NCBI RefSeq assembly: GCF_000332815.1
Contig: NZ_AOFD01000008.1
Span: forward strand, 1-64,000
Length of the DNA stretch: 64,000 nucleotides
Reading direction: 5' to 3'
DNA from: Arthrobacter nitrophenolicus
GTDB lineage: Bacteria > Actinomycetota > Actinomycetes > Actinomycetales > Micrococcaceae
This document shows positions 47,002 to 56,972 of the stretch, one piece after another. A program made the translations under genes and the position numbers. Position 1 is the stretch's first letter; every line of letters begins with the position of its first letter. The notes beneath the pieces are model-generated. The model did no database searches and was not told the DNA's origin. It worked only from the letters and a program-made list of their open reading frames with translations.

Positions 47002-48017
47002 AGTGTCTTCTGGAGTTCCTTGATGGGCATATTGAGGTCCACCAGGAGGTTGAGGTCGGCGTTGGCGGGCCGGCCGAGGGTGGTGAGGTAGTTGCCGACG
47101 ATGACGGCGTTGACTCCGCCCAGCAGCCCGTCGCGGGTGCCGAGGTCGCCGAGGGTGAGCTCCCGGCCGCCGGCGTAGCGCAGGACGGTGCGGGGCATGG
47201 CGAGGCGGAAGGCGGCGATGGCGCGGAGGGCGTCCTTGCCGTCCATGACCTGCTGGTTCTCCAGCGGGGTGCCCGGCCGGGGGTTGAGGAAGTTCAGCGG
47301 GACCTCGTGCGGGTCCAGGGCGGCCAGCTGCGCCGCGAGTTCAGCACGCTGCTCGAGTGTTTCGCCCATGCCGATGAGGGCCCCGCAGCACAGTTCCATG
47401 CCGGCGTCCTTGACCATGGCGCAGGTTTCCAGCCGCTCCTCATAGGTGTGGGTGGTGACCACCTGGGGAAAGTAGCTGCGCGCCGTTTCGAGGTTGTGGT
47501 TGTAGCGGTGGACGCCCCAGCTGGCCAGTTGGTCCACCTGTCGGCGGGTCAGCATGCCCAGGGAACAGGCGATGTTGATCTCCACTTCCTCGTTGATCCG
47601 GTCGATGGCGAACTTGATCTGGTTCATGAGTTTGATGTCCGGCCCGCGGACGGCGGCGACGATGCAGAATTCGGTGGCGCCGGTGGCGGCCGTCTCCTTG
47701 GCGGCCTTGACCAGTTCCGGGATGTCCAGCCAGACGCCGCGGACGGGGGAATCGAAGAGGCCTGACTGGCTGCAGAAGTGGCAGTCCTCGGGGCAACCGC
47801 CGGTCTTGATGGAGATGATGCCCTCCACTTCCACGTCCTCGCCGCAGTGCTTCAGGCGCACCTGGTGGGCGAGGTCAAGGGCAGCGGGAAGGGCCTCGTC
47901 CGGCAGGCGCAGGACTTCCACCAGCTGGGCTTCGGACAGGCCGCGGCCCTGTTCCAGGACCTGCTCGCGGGCGGTCACAAGAATTGGATGCTTGAGGAGT
48001 TGCGGTTGAATCGTCAT
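46998..48017 (-). CDS. bioB: Biotin synthase BioB
   Basis: A 339-residue radical-SAM enzyme from the ATG at 48017, with RBS GGAGG upstream. The longer reading adds an unrelated N-terminus. It inserts sulfur into dethiobiotin. Seen: the 4Fe-4S motif [54 protein letters not shown] and NPRPGTPLE. No bioA, bioD or bioF lies nearby, so the rest of the pathway is elsewhere or dethiobiotin is imported. The divergent NCS1 gene shares the upstream region. Confidence 0.95.
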   Translation of the reverse strand: MTIQPQLLKHPILVTAREQVLEQGRGLSEAQLVEVLRLPDEALPAALDLAHQVRLKHCGEDVEVEGIISIKTGGCPEDCHFCSQSGLFDSPVRGVWLDIPELVKAAKETAATGATEFCIVAAVRGPDIKLMNQIKFAIDRINEEVEINIACSLGMLTRRQVDQLASWGVHRYNHNLETARSYFPQVVTTHTYEERLETCAMVKDAGMELCCGALIGMGETLEQRAELAAQLAALDPHEVPLNFLNPRPGTPLENQQVMDGKDALRAIAAFRLAMPRTVLRYAGGRELTLGDLGTRDGLLGGVNAVIVGNYLTTLGRPANADLNLLVDLNMPIKELQKTL

Positions 48018-48119
48018 AGGTGGTCCTCCGGCTGGCTTGGATAGCTTCCCTGCCGACGCTAGTTCTGCACTGCCCGCGTGTTTTTGTGGGATGGCCACAA
48101 CGGCTGGCCGCCGGTTTTG

Positions 48120-48136
48120 TTGACAGCTTTGGTCAA
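48120..48136. promoter_or_regulatory. Palindrome between bioB and the permease
   Basis: TTGACAGCTTTGGTCAA has 5-bp arms TTGAC/GTCAA with a 7-bp centre, and includes TTGACA, usable as a -35 for the permease gene. It lies midway in the 216-nt divergent gap. An operator for a regulator of one or both genes is likely, identity unknown. Confidence 0.4.
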
Positions 48137-48233
48137 GACTTAACACAGCGGAAACAGGTCCGTGACTGGACTGTCTTTCCGGCTGGATAGCGTCGCACCG
48201 GACCCCCTCCCCGGACGAAAGCGACCCTGACAG

Positions 48234-49959
48234 ATGAGCAACGACCAACGGACACCGCAGCTTCTGGAGGCGCCGGCACCGCCTGGCGCCGCCGTCGTCG
48301 GAAGCGCCCCGCCAAACACCGCGGGTGGCAACGCCGCGGCACTCAACGCCACGAAGGAAAGCCTGGAGGACTACACGCTGAGGTTTGCTCCGCGGTCCTA
48401 CCGGAAGTGGAGCGGGGGCGTGGTGGCCACCAGCGCCCTGGGCGGGATCGCCTACCTCGCCGACTTCTCGATCGGGGCGAACATCGGAATCGCCTACGGC
48501 ACTGTCAACGCGATCCTTGGCATCCTGGTGGCCGCGGTGATCGTCTTTGCCACCGGATTCCCGCTGGCGTACTACGCGTCGCGCTACAACATCGACCTCG
48601 ACCTGATCACGCGCGGCTCCGGCTTCGGCTACTACGGCTCCGTGGTCACCAACGTTATTTTTGCCACGTTCACCTTCATCTTCTTCGCGCTTGAAGGCTC
48701 CATCATGGCGCAGGGACTCGAGGTTGGCCTGGGGATCCCGCAGTGCTGGGATATTTCGCGTCCACGGTGATCATCATTCCGCTGGTGATCTACGGGATGA
48801 ACACGCTGGCCAAGCTGCAGGTGTGGACCACTCCGCTGTGGCTGCTCCTGATGGTGGTGCCCGTGGGGTATCTCCTGGTGTCCCACCCGGAGAGCATCGA
48901 CACCTTCTTCGCCTACACGGGTGAATCGGGCGACGGCGGGCCCAACCTTGCCTCGGTGATGCTGGCTGCCGGCGTCTGCCTGTCCCTCATGGCGCAGATC
49001 GCCGAGCAGATCGACTACCTCCGCTTCATGCCGCCGCGGACCGACGCCAACCGTGGCGCGTGGTGGCGGGCGGTGATCCTGGCCGGGCCCGGCTGGGTGA
49101 TCTTCGGTGCCATCAAGCAGATCGTTGGCCTGTTCATTGCGATCTACCTGATCGCCACCCTCGATCCTGCCGCCTCCGCGACGGCCAACGAACCTGTCCA
49201 CCAGTTCCTGGGCGTCTACCGGGAGATGATGCCGGCCTGGCTGGCCATGGCCCTCGCGGTGGTGCTGGTGGTCATTTCGCAGATCAAGATCAACGTGACC
49301 AACGCCTACTCCGGTTCGCTGGCCTGGACCAACAGCTTCACCCGCATCACCAAGACGTACCCCGGAAGGATGGTGTTCGTGCTGGTGAACCTGGCCATCG
49401 CGCTGGTCCTGATGGAAGCCAACATGTTCGACTTCCTCAACACCATCCTCGCTTCTACGCCAACTGCGCCATGGCCTGGGTTGTGACGGTGGCGTCCGAT
49501 ATCGCCATCAACAAGTACCTTCTGAAAATCTCCCCGAAGGTGCCCGAGTTCCGCCGGGGGATGCTCTACGCCGTGAACCCGGTGGGCTTCGTGTCCATGC
49601 TCCTGTCCGCCGGGATTTCCATCGCTGTGTTCTTTGGCGCGTTCGGGGCAGCCATCCAGCCGTACTCGCCCATCTTCGCGGTGGGCCTGGCGCTGGTTCT
49701 TCCGCCGCTGCTGGCCGTGCTGACCCGCGGCCGCTACTACCTGCGGCGCACGGACGACGGCATCGACCTGCCCATGTTCGACGCCGACGGGAACCCCAGT
49801 GACGCCAAGCTCCTTTGCCACGTGACGGGGATCGAGTTCGAGCGTCCGGACATGGTCCGGTCCGCCCAGGACGCGCCCGACGGCGGCCCGCAGTACGTCT
49901 CGTCGCTCGCCCTGTCCACGGACAAGACCGGGAAGCTGGTCCTGCCTGCGCAGCGGTGA
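48234..49959 (+). CDS. NCS1-family purine-cytosine permease-like transporter (two base losses)
   Basis: About 575 residues after restoring G near 48742 ([13 protein letters not shown]) and G near 49452 ([14 protein letters not shown]). About 12 membrane helices. N-terminal signature [17 protein letters not shown] then [20 protein letters not shown], typical of the NCS1 family. It transports a nucleobase, allantoin, thiamine precursor or similar by sodium or proton symport. The C-terminal 80 residues are soluble. The substrate is undetermined, and sharing a promoter region with bioB does not show a link to biotin. Confidence 0.85.
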
Positions 49960-49986
49960 GGGTCTAATGCGCTGACGGCCGTTCGC

Positions 49987-50031
49987 CAATAAGGAAAGCC
50001 GGTGCCTGGCTGCACCGGCTTTCTTTATTGG
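49987..50031 (+). terminator. Terminator hairpin after the NCS1 permease
   Basis: AAAGCCGGTGC (49995-50005) and its complement around a 6-nt loop, with outer flanks CCAATAAGG/CTTTATTGG extending the stem. A TTTCTTT segment follows the GC stem, giving intrinsic terminator character. Confidence 0.85.
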
Positions 50032-50133
50032 CTTTGCCTGTGGATAAGTTTGGTCGCCCAATTGTGACGTGGGCTACCCTTAAGGCACTGTCCGGAGCAC
50101 GCCGTCTTATAACTACTGGGGGAATAGCGGCCC

Positions 50134-50790
50134 ATGGCTTTACACAACGTTGCTACGTCACGTGGTTTCCGGGCTGGAGCCCTCGGCCTGGCAGTTGCTC
50201 TTTCCCTTGGACTCGCCGGATGCAATTCCGGGGAGTCGCCCGGACAGGGCGGGACCACCACTCCTGCGTCGACCAGCCTGGCCACCACCAGCGCTTCGCC
50301 AACGCCTACCCCGTCACCCACCGCCGTTTACAAGCCCGCCGACGCCTCCGGCCCAGCCCAGAACGTCCCGGTTCCCGTCATGCCCGAGGTGGCTAAGACT
50401 GAGACGAAGGAGGGGGCCGAGGCCTTCACAAAGTACTGGTTTGCGATCCTGAGCTACGCGTACGAGACGGGTGACACTGCTGAACTATCGAACCTTTCCA
50501 AAGCTGAATGTGTATTTTGTCAGGGCCTCGTCAACGATATTGAAGCTGCATGGGCTGAAGGCAAGTGGATTTCTGGAGGTCAGATAGAAATTCCGGCTGC
50601 GACCGCAAACCCTTCCACTGAGAGCGCTACACAAGTAGTAATCCAAGTGCTGCAGAAAGAATTGGTCATTCATAACCAGGACGGAAGCCCTTACCAAGAA
50701 AAGACGCCGGCAACGAACGCGGGAAGCGTCGCAATGGTCAAATTCGTCGATGCAGAATGGGTAGTCAACGACCTAGGGTTGATCCGCTAG
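50134..50790 (+). CDS. DUF6318-type lipoprotein
   Basis: A 218-residue lipoprotein with signal ending in LAGC, then a Thr/Ser/Pro-rich linker (about residues 35-65). The core domain TKYWFAILSYAYETGDTAELSNLS with ECVFCQG matches the actinobacterial DUF6318 family. Anchored on the outer face of the membrane; function unknown. The second half (from about 50460) is clearly less GC-rich than the first and than the neighbours, which suggests mixed ancestry. Two nt before the next ATG. Confidence 0.8.
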   Translation: MALHNVATSRGFRAGALGLAVALSLGLAGCNSGESPGQGGTTTPASTSLATTSASPTPTPSPTAVYKPADASGPAQNVPVPVMPEVAKTETKEGAEAFTKYWFAILSYAYETGDTAELSNLSKAECVFCQGLVNDIEAAWAEGKWISGGQIEIPAATANPSTESATQVVIQVLQKELVIHNQDGSPYQEKTPATNAGSVAMVKFVDAEWVVNDLGLIR

Positions 50791-50792
50791 TC

Positions 50793-51740
50793 ATGAGTTA
50801 CATAGGCAAGGTCCTCGCAATCCTCGCCTGCTGTCTGCTGGTCTTGACGACATCTTCCTTGGCTGCCTTTGCGGAAGAAGGGGCTAAACCGAAGCCACAC
50901 ATTGGTGGGGGATTTGTCGATTCCGGGATTCAATTGGGAGCTGACACGTGGGTGCCCGGCCCCGGTGCCGGTGAATTTGTTCGCGCTGAACCCGGCGCCG
51001 TGAACACCGATCCCAACGAGTACAAATACGAACTTCAGTGCCATCTTGGCGGGGGAGACTTCGATACCCCCTGCCTGGGCCGGCAGTTGGAGTGCAAGGA
51101 CGGCCCCGACGGTGAAGACGGGATCCCGGTCATGTGGTTGTCCCGGCCCAGGGGAGTACCGGGTGGCGTCTGGGCGCACCACTCCGGACCCACCTGCCTC
51201 TACGACGCGGCGCCGGAGGACCTGCTGCCGCGCATAGCCGCTGACATCCAGCGGGAATTCCAGAACCTGCCCATCAACGCGGGAACCGTAACAGCGCAGC
51301 CAAGCCCGCACACGCTCCGCGGTGCTGAGACCAACTTCTACGCCGAGGCAGTTGAGCAGCAGTTCGACATCACCATGTTCGGCCAGGCCGTCCATGTGGT
51401 CGCCACCCCGGTCCAGTACACCTGGAACTACGGCGACGGCACGGTGTTCGGTCCCCAGCCCTCCATGGGAGGCCCGCTGCCGCAGGACCGCTGGGGTGAA
51501 AAGACCCGAACCAGCCATGCTTATGGACAGACCGGCGACTTCCAGGTTGTCCTGACCACTTCCTTCCAGGGCACCTACTCCGTCAACGCCGGCCCGCCGC
51601 TGCCCATCCCCGGCCAGGGCCAGTTCAGTGCACCGCCCCAGACCGTCAGCGTCTGGCGTTCGCTGACGCGCAACTACGCCGACGACTGCAACGCCAACCC
51701 GCAGGGCCAGGGCTGTCCCGGCGCGGCTGCATCCCGTTAG
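50793..51740 (+). CDS. Secreted PKD-like domain hypothetical protein
   Basis: A 315-residue exported protein: signal peptide (ILACCLLVLTTSSLAAFAEE), an unknown middle with Cys pairs (LQCHLGG, TPCLGRQLEC), and a PKD-like beta-sandwich (TPVQYTWNYGDGTVFGPQP, then TSHAYGQTGDFQVVLTTSF). Such domains often mediate surface interactions. Operon with the DUF6318 lipoprotein before it. No enzymatic motif seen. Confidence 0.75.
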   Translation: MSYIGKVLAILACCLLVLTTSSLAAFAEEGAKPKPHIGGGFVDSGIQLGADTWVPGPGAGEFVRAEPGAVNTDPNEYKYELQCHLGGGDFDTPCLGRQLECKDGPDGEDGIPVMWLSRPRGVPGGVWAHHSGPTCLYDAAPEDLLPRIAADIQREFQNLPINAGTVTAQPSPHTLRGAETNFYAEAVEQQFDITMFGQAVHVVATPVQYTWNYGDGTVFGPQPSMGGPLPQDRWGEKTRTSHAYGQTGDFQVVLTTSFQGTYSVNAGPPLPIPGQGQFSAPPQTVSVWRSLTRNYADDCNANPQGQGCPGAAASR

Positions 51741-51850
51741 CCCGTTCCGCAGCATCCAACAGGTTGTGATTCCGGTCGCATCAGGAATAGTTGCACGCGC
51801 GCCCCAGTTGGCATGGGCAGTACGTCTTTAGCCTTCGAAAGGAACTGCGC

Positions 51851-52921
51851 ATGCTGTTTTCCCCTCTCACCCTCGGCGAGCTTGAACTCCCCAACCGCCT
51901 GGTCATGGCGCCCCTGACCCGGCTCCGCTCCGGTGAGGAAGGCGTCCCCGGTCCGCTCGTCGCCGAACACTACCGCCAGCGCGCCTCCCTGGGCCTCATC
52001 GTCAGCGAAGGCACCTACCCCAGCCCCGCGGGCCGCTCCTACCCGGGCCAGCCGGGTATCTACACCCAGGAACAGATCGCCGGCTGGAAGAAGGTCACCG
52101 ACGCCGTGCACGCCGAGGGCGGCCGGATGTTCGCGCAGATCATGCACGGCGGGCGGGTTTCGCACCCGGACATCACCGGGGGCGTCCCCCTGGTCGCGCC
52201 GAGCGCCGTCGCCATCGAGGGTGAAGTCCGGACACCTTCCGGAAAGCAGCCGTACCCCGTCCCGCACGCCCTCACCACCGACGAACTGCCCCTGCTGATC
52301 CAGGAGATCGTCGACGCCTCGGTGAACGCCATCGAGGCCGGTTTCGACGGCGTGGAGCTGCACTCTGCCAACGGCTACCTACTCCATGAATTCCTGGCCC
52401 CCAACTCGAACGTCCGCAATGACAGCTACGGCGGCTCGCCGGAAAACCGGGCCCGCTTCGTCATCGAGACGGTCAACGCCGTGGTGGCAGCGCTGGGCGC
52501 CAACCGCGTGGGCATCCGGATTTCCCCGGAGCATAACGTGCAGGGCATCGCCGAGACCGACCCGGCCGATGTGCGCGCCACCTACGAAGTCCTGGTGGAC
52601 AGCATCGCCCCGCTCAACCTCGCCTACCTGAGCATCCTGCACCACGAACCCACGGGTGAACTCGTGCAGGACCTCCGCGCCCGCTTCGGCGGCACCTTCC
52701 TGGTCAACACGGGCTTCGGCGTGGTCACCACCCGGGAAGAGGCAGTGAACCTCGTTGCCGACGGCCACGCGGACGCTGTAGTAGTGGGCCGGCCGGCCAT
52801 TGCCAACCCTGACCTGGCCCGGCGCTGGAAGGAAGCACTTCCCCTCAACGAGCCGGATCCGTCCACGTTCTATGCAGAGGGCGCAGAGGGGTACATCGAC
52901 TACCCCGCCTACCAGGGCTAG
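51851..52921 (+). CDS. Old yellow enzyme-type ene-reductase
   Basis: A 356-residue FMN-dependent NAD(P)H:alkene reductase. Seen: LTLGELELPNRLVMAPLTRLRS at the N-terminus, the substrate His in QIMHGGRVSHPD, HSANGYLLHEFLAPNSNVRNDSYGGSPENRARF with conserved Arg and Tyr, and VVVGRPAIANPDL in the phosphate site. Reduces activated C=C bonds. ATG at 51851 with RBS AAAGGAA. Terminator follows. Confidence 0.92.
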   Translation: MLFSPLTLGELELPNRLVMAPLTRLRSGEEGVPGPLVAEHYRQRASLGLIVSEGTYPSPAGRSYPGQPGIYTQEQIAGWKKVTDAVHAEGGRMFAQIMHGGRVSHPDITGGVPLVAPSAVAIEGEVRTPSGKQPYPVPHALTTDELPLLIQEIVDASVNAIEAGFDGVELHSANGYLLHEFLAPNSNVRNDSYGGSPENRARFVIETVNAVVAALGANRVGIRISPEHNVQGIAETDPADVRATYEVLVDSIAPLNLAYLSILHHEPTGELVQDLRARFGGTFLVNTGFGVVTTREEAVNLVADGHADAVVVGRPAIANPDLARRWKEALPLNEPDPSTFYAEGAEGYIDYPAYQG

Positions 52922-52938
52922 TCAGCCCGGACACATGG

Positions 52939-52971
52939 CGACGGCGGCACCTGAAATGGGTGCCGCCGTCG
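52939..52971 (+). terminator. Hairpin after the ene-reductase gene
   Basis: Perfect 13-bp arms CGACGGCGGCACC (52939-52951) and GGTGCCGCCGTCG (52959-52971) around a 7-nt loop. Followed by TTG only, so the U-tract is weak. Confidence 0.75.
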
Positions 52972-53150
52972 TTGCTGCGCGGTGTGCTGTCCCGGCAGCG
53001 GAGCCGGAAGCCATCCGACGACTTCCGACTGAGGTTTTTGATGTGGCCCGCCGGACCCCTCTGGAAGCCGGCGGTGATCAGATGCTACTCCATCGAATTT
53101 ACTTTTACCAGACCCCTACCACCGGCAGTTGCCGCACCGGCTGAACAGGC

Positions 53151-53446
53151 CTACAAAACGGCTTCCCGGCCGGTTCCTTCCTTCATCACCAGCTTGCCGT
53201 CCTCGATCGATACGAGCACGCTTTTCGGCTTGCCGGTCACCTTCGTGATCGCCTTGAGCCCGCGGTTGGTCACCTCCACGCCCACCTGGGCGCCTTCGCC
53301 GGCAGCTCCACGGAGACCTCGGACGCTATGCCAAGGATCGGATTGGTGGACACGCCAAGGTCACGCCGCGCCTGTTTGCCGTTCACCGTCACGGTGATAT
53401 TGGCTTCCTCGAACCCCTCCTGAAACACAATCAGCAGTTCCCGCAT
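53151..53446 (-). CDS. Small hypothetical protein (one base loss)
   Basis: A protein of about 98 residues, reading MRELLIVFQEGFEEANITV then VNGKQARRDLGVSTNP, and after restoring one G near 53308 LPGEGAQVGVEVTNRG and ending MKEGTGREAVL. Beta-strand-rich, no signal peptide. Its two halves join in one frame and the total is then divisible by three. Not recognised; it may be a small beta-sandwich protein. Confidence 0.6.
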
Positions 53447-53606
53447 GGCGGCCTCTTCCTCGAGCTTTGTCCCAGTGACGGCACCTCCACTACAGCACTT
53501 TGCGGGCCTGATCGGAATACCCGCGCCGGGCCCGAACCACCCCAGCTCCGGGGCGCTGCGCCGTCGAGCAGTGGAGGTGCGCAGGCGGGTAAGGCAAGAT
53601 GTTCTG

Positions 53607-56063
53607 GTGACTCAACTGCCGCAAGCACCCTCTTCCGTTCCCTCTGCAACGCCCACGGGCGACGATGCCATTTACGCCCAAATCGCCACCGAGCTGGGCG
53701 TCAAGGCATGGCAGGTCAAGGCCGCGGTGGAACTGCTCGACGGCGGATCCACCGTCCCGTTCATCGCCCGGTACCGCAAGGAGGCCACCGGCACCCTGGA
53801 CGACACCCAGCTCCGCGACCTTGAGGAGCGCCTGCGCTACCTCCGCGAGCTCGCCGACCGCCGTCGCGCCGTCCTGGAAGCAGTGGAGGCGCAGGGCCAG
53901 CTGACCCCGGAACTGAAGACAGCGATCCTCGCCGCGGACACCAAGTCCCGGCTGGAGGACATCTACCTGCCGTTCAAGTCCAAGCGGCGCACCAAGGCAC
54001 AGATCGCCCGGGAAGCAGGCCTGGAACCGCTGGCCGAGGCCCTCGTCAGGCGGCCCGACCTCCAGCCCGAGCAGGAGGCGGCGAAATACCTCAACACCGA
54101 GCACGCGATCGGCGACGCCACCGCCGCGCTCGCGGGTGCCCGCGCCATCCTGGTGGAGCGCGCGGCGCAGGATCCCGACCTGGCCGCAACCCTGCGCGAG
54201 CGGCTCTGGACGCAGGGCCGCATGGTGTCCCGCGTGAAGAAGGGCAAGGAAGCGGAGGGCCAGAAGTTCGCGGACTATTTCGACTTCGCGCAGGCCCCCG
54301 CCGGGATGCCGTCGCACCGAGTCCTTGCGCTGCTGCGCGGCGAGAAGGACGGCATCCTCGAGCTCGACCTCGCCGAGGCGGATCCCGCGGACGACGACGC
54401 CCTCGCCGCCGCCCGTTCCCGGTACGAGTCTGCGGTGGCCAGGTGCCTCGGGGTCGCCGACCGCGGCCGGCCCGCCGACGCGTGGCTGATGCAGACCGCC
54501 CAGGTGGCGTGGCGGTCCCGGGTGCTGGCCCGTCTCACAGCGGACCTCCGCGGCAGGATGTTCGCCGAAGCGGAGGACGAAGCTGTCCGCGTTTTCGCCG
54601 CCAACCTGCGCGACGTGCTCCTGGCAGCCCCCGCCGGCAACCGTGCCACGCTCGGCCTGGACCCGGGCCTGCGCACAGGCGTGAAAGTGGCAGTGGTGGA
54701 TGGCACCGGCAAAGTGGTGGCCACCGACACCGTGTACCCGCATGCCCCCGCGAAAAAGTGGGACGAAGCCCTGGCCACCCTGGTGAAGCTGGCGCGCCAG
54801 CACGCCGTCGAACTCGTGGCCATCGGCAACGGCACCGCATCCCGGGAAACGGACAAGCTCGCCGCCGAGCTGATCAAGCTCCTGCCGGACGTGGACCGGA
54901 AGCCGCAGAAGCTGGTGGTGTCCGAAGCCGGCGCATCCGTGTACTCGGCATCCGCGCTCGCAGCCGCCGAGCTGCCGGGCATGGACGTTTCGCTGCGCGG
55001 CGCGGTGTCCATCGCGCGCCGGCTCCAGGATCCGCTCGCGGAACTGGTGAAGATCGACCCCAAATCCATCGGTGTGGGGCAGTACCAGCATGACGTGACG
55101 GCGTCGAAGTTGGACCGCAGCCTGGACGCCGTGGTGGAGGACTGCGTGAACGCCGTGGGGGTGGACGTCAACACCGCTTCGCCCGCACTCCTCAGCCGGG
55201 TGGCCGGCGTCGGGCCCCTGCTGAGCGAAAACATCGTGGCGTACCGGAACGAGCATGGCCCGTTCGCCCGGCGCACCGACCTGAAGAAGGTCCCCCGGCT
55301 GGGCGCCAAGGCCTTTGAGCAGTGCGCGGGCTTCCTGCGGATCACCGGGGGAGCGGAGCCGCTGGACGCGTCCAGCGTCCACCCGGAGTCCTACGCGGTG
55401 GCGCGGAAGATTCTGGTGGCCGCCGGATCTGCGTCCGCTTCCTCGCTGGATGCCAGGGACTTTGTGGATGACACTTTCGGCCTGCCCACCGTCACGGACA
55501 TCCTGGCCGAACTGGACAAGCCCGGCCGGGACCCGCGCCCTGCCTTTGCGGCCGCCACCTTCTCCGAGGGCATCGAGAAAATTTCCGACCTGAAGCCGGG
55601 GATGGTGCTGGAGGGCACCGTGACCAACGTGGCGGCGTTCGGGGCCTTCGTGGATATTGGCGTCCACCAGGACGGCCTGGTCCACGTGTCCGCCCTTGCC
55701 AACCGGTTCGTGTCTGATCCCCGCGAGGTAGTGAAGTCCGGCCAGGTGGTCCGGGTGAAGGTTCTGGAGGCGGATCCGGAGCGGAAGCGGATCTCCCTGA
55801 CGTTGAGGCTCGACGACGAACCCGCCGCAGGCGGGAAGGGCACCCGGGGTGCCGGTGCGGGAACGCCCGCTGCGGAGAGGTCAGGCGGACGGCCGCAGCC
55901 TGCCGAGCGCGGGGCGCGGCAGGACGCCGGGCGCAGGCGGCAGGACCACCAAAAGACCGGTGGCCGGAACACCTCCGGCGGCGGCCGTGGATCGTCGCCC
56001 AAGCCGGAACCGGCGAACACGGCCATGGCAGAAGCGCTCCGCAGGGCGGGACTGGGGAAATAG
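53607..56063 (+). CDS. tex: Tex-family RNA-binding transcription accessory protein
   Basis: An 818-residue Tex protein from the GTG at 53607. Domains: N-terminal helical (AAVELLDGGSTVPFIARYRKEATGTLDD), YqgF-like RNase-H fold (TLGLDPGLRTGVKVAVVDGTGKV), HhH DNA-binding (NTASPALLSRVAGVGPLLSENIVAYR), and a C-terminal S1 domain (GMVLEGTVTNVAAFGAFVDIGVHQDGLVHVS). A basic, Gly/Arg/Pro-rich tail of about 80 residues follows. Involved in RNA turnover and transcription; exact role in actinobacteria unclear. Confidence 0.93.
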   Translation: MTQLPQAPSSVPSATPTGDDAIYAQIATELGVKAWQVKAAVELLDGGSTVPFIARYRKEATGTLDDTQLRDLEERLRYLRELADRRRAVLEAVEAQGQLTPELKTAILAADTKSRLEDIYLPFKSKRRTKAQIAREAGLEPLAEALVRRPDLQPEQEAAKYLNTEHAIGDATAALAGARAILVERAAQDPDLAATLRERLWTQGRMVSRVKKGKEAEGQKFADYFDFAQAPAGMPSHRVLALLRGEKDGILELDLAEADPADDDALAAARSRYESAVARCLGVADRGRPADAWLMQTAQVAWRSRVLARLTADLRGRMFAEAEDEAVRVFAANLRDVLLAAPAGNRATLGLDPGLRTGVKVAVVDGTGKVVATDTVYPHAPAKKWDEALATLVKLARQHAVELVAIGNGTASRETDKLAAELIKLLPDVDRKPQKLVVSEAGASVYSASALAAAELPGMDVSLRGAVSIARRLQDPLAELVKIDPKSIGVGQYQHDVTASKLDRSLDAVVEDCVNAVGVDVNTASPALLSRVAGVGPLLSENIVAYRNEHGPFARRTDLKKVPRLGAKAFEQCAGFLRITGGAEPLDASSVHPESYAVARKILVAAGSASASSLDARDFVDDTFGLPTVTDILAELDKPGRDPRPAFAAATFSEGIEKISDLKPGMVLEGTVTNVAAFGAFVDIGVHQDGLVHVSALANRFVSDPREVVKSGQVVRVKVLEADPERKRISLTLRLDDEPAAGGKGTRGAGAGTPAAERSGGRPQPAERGARQDAGRRRQDHQKTGGRNTSGGGRGSSPKPEPANTAMAEALRRAGLGK

Positions 56064-56074
56064 TCCGGTAGGGC

Positions 56075-56872
56075 CTAGGCCAAGGACAGGGTGAAGGCCA
56101 GGACGAACCCGGCTGCCGTGCTGAGGGCCACCGCCGGGCCGCCGTGTTCGTAGGCCTCCGGCATGAGGGTATCTGCCAGGGATGCGATGACGGCGCCGGC
56201 GGCGAACGCCAGCGGTATCGAGATGGCCTGAGGATCCGTCCCGGACAGCGGCCCTGCGCCGACAACAACGGCGATGACCAGCAGGGCCGCGCACCCCAAC
56301 CAGAGAGCCAGGATGCTGCCCGTTGAGCGTCCTTGGCTCCGCATGGAGGCTGAACCAACCAGGGCTTCGGGGAAGTTGGAGACAAAGATAGCGGCGAGCA
56401 GGGCCAGCCCGCCGGTGCCTTCACCAAGCGCGATCCCCAGGGCGACGTTCTCCGGCACCCCATCCAGGGTGACCGCGGCCAGCAATGCCAGCCCTGCCGC
56501 TCCTCGTGTTGAGGCAGAAGTGGCACGTTTATCGGACGCGGCAGCATCCGTATCGAGCTTGGCGCTGCCTTGGAACTCGTCCGCAGGTGTCGCCTGCTCC
56601 GGCTTTCCGGGCTGCGCCCAGCGGTCCAGAAGTGCGCTGAGGACCGTGAACACCACCGCGCCACCTATAAGACCGATGGCCGCGCGGATGATCCCGCCAT
56701 GTTCATAGGCATCTTCGAACAGTTCGAAGGCCAGTGCAGTGATCAGCGCCCCGGCGGCGAACGCGAGCAGCATAGCCAGGAGCCGCTTGGGCAGCTCAAA
56801 CCGGACACCGATAAAGGCACCCAGAACCAGTGCACTGGATGCTATGACGCCGAACCACAGCGACATCAACAT
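56075..56872 (-). CDS. ZIP-family metal transporter
   Basis: About 265 residues with around eight membrane helices and a central hydrophilic loop (QPGKPEQATPADEF). TM4 has TLDGVPENVALGIALGEG and TM5 SNFPEALVGS, matching the ZIP metal-site helices; the TM4 His is Asp in this subgroup. Transports zinc or another divalent metal inwards. ATG at 56872. Convergent with tex, 11 nt between stops. Confidence 0.85.
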   Translation of the reverse strand: MLMSLWFGVIASSALVLGAFIGVRFELPKRLLAMLLAFAAGALITALAFELFEDAYEHGGIIRAAIGLIGGAVVFTVLSALLDRWAQPGKPEQATPADEFQGSAKLDTDAAASDKRATSASTRGAAGLALLAAVTLDGVPENVALGIALGEGTGGLALLAAIFVSNFPEALVGSASMRSQGRSTGSILALWLGCAALLVIAVVVGAGPLSGTDPQAISIPLAFAAGAVIASLADTLMPEAYEHGGPAVALSTAAGFVLAFTLSLA

Positions 56873-56972
56873 GCGGCAAGTATAGGAGGGCCTTGTTGAC
56901 GTGGGAATACGTTGTGCTTGGGGCGCGCGCGGCGGACTTTCGGCAGCGCAGGCTTTTCTGCAATGGTGGATC

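Noticed and set aside
53490..55685. 731-residue open frame on the minus strand
   Set aside because: It lies entirely antisense to tex, whose product has clear domains. Long antisense frames are usual in high-GC DNA, and this one shows no domain or RBS.
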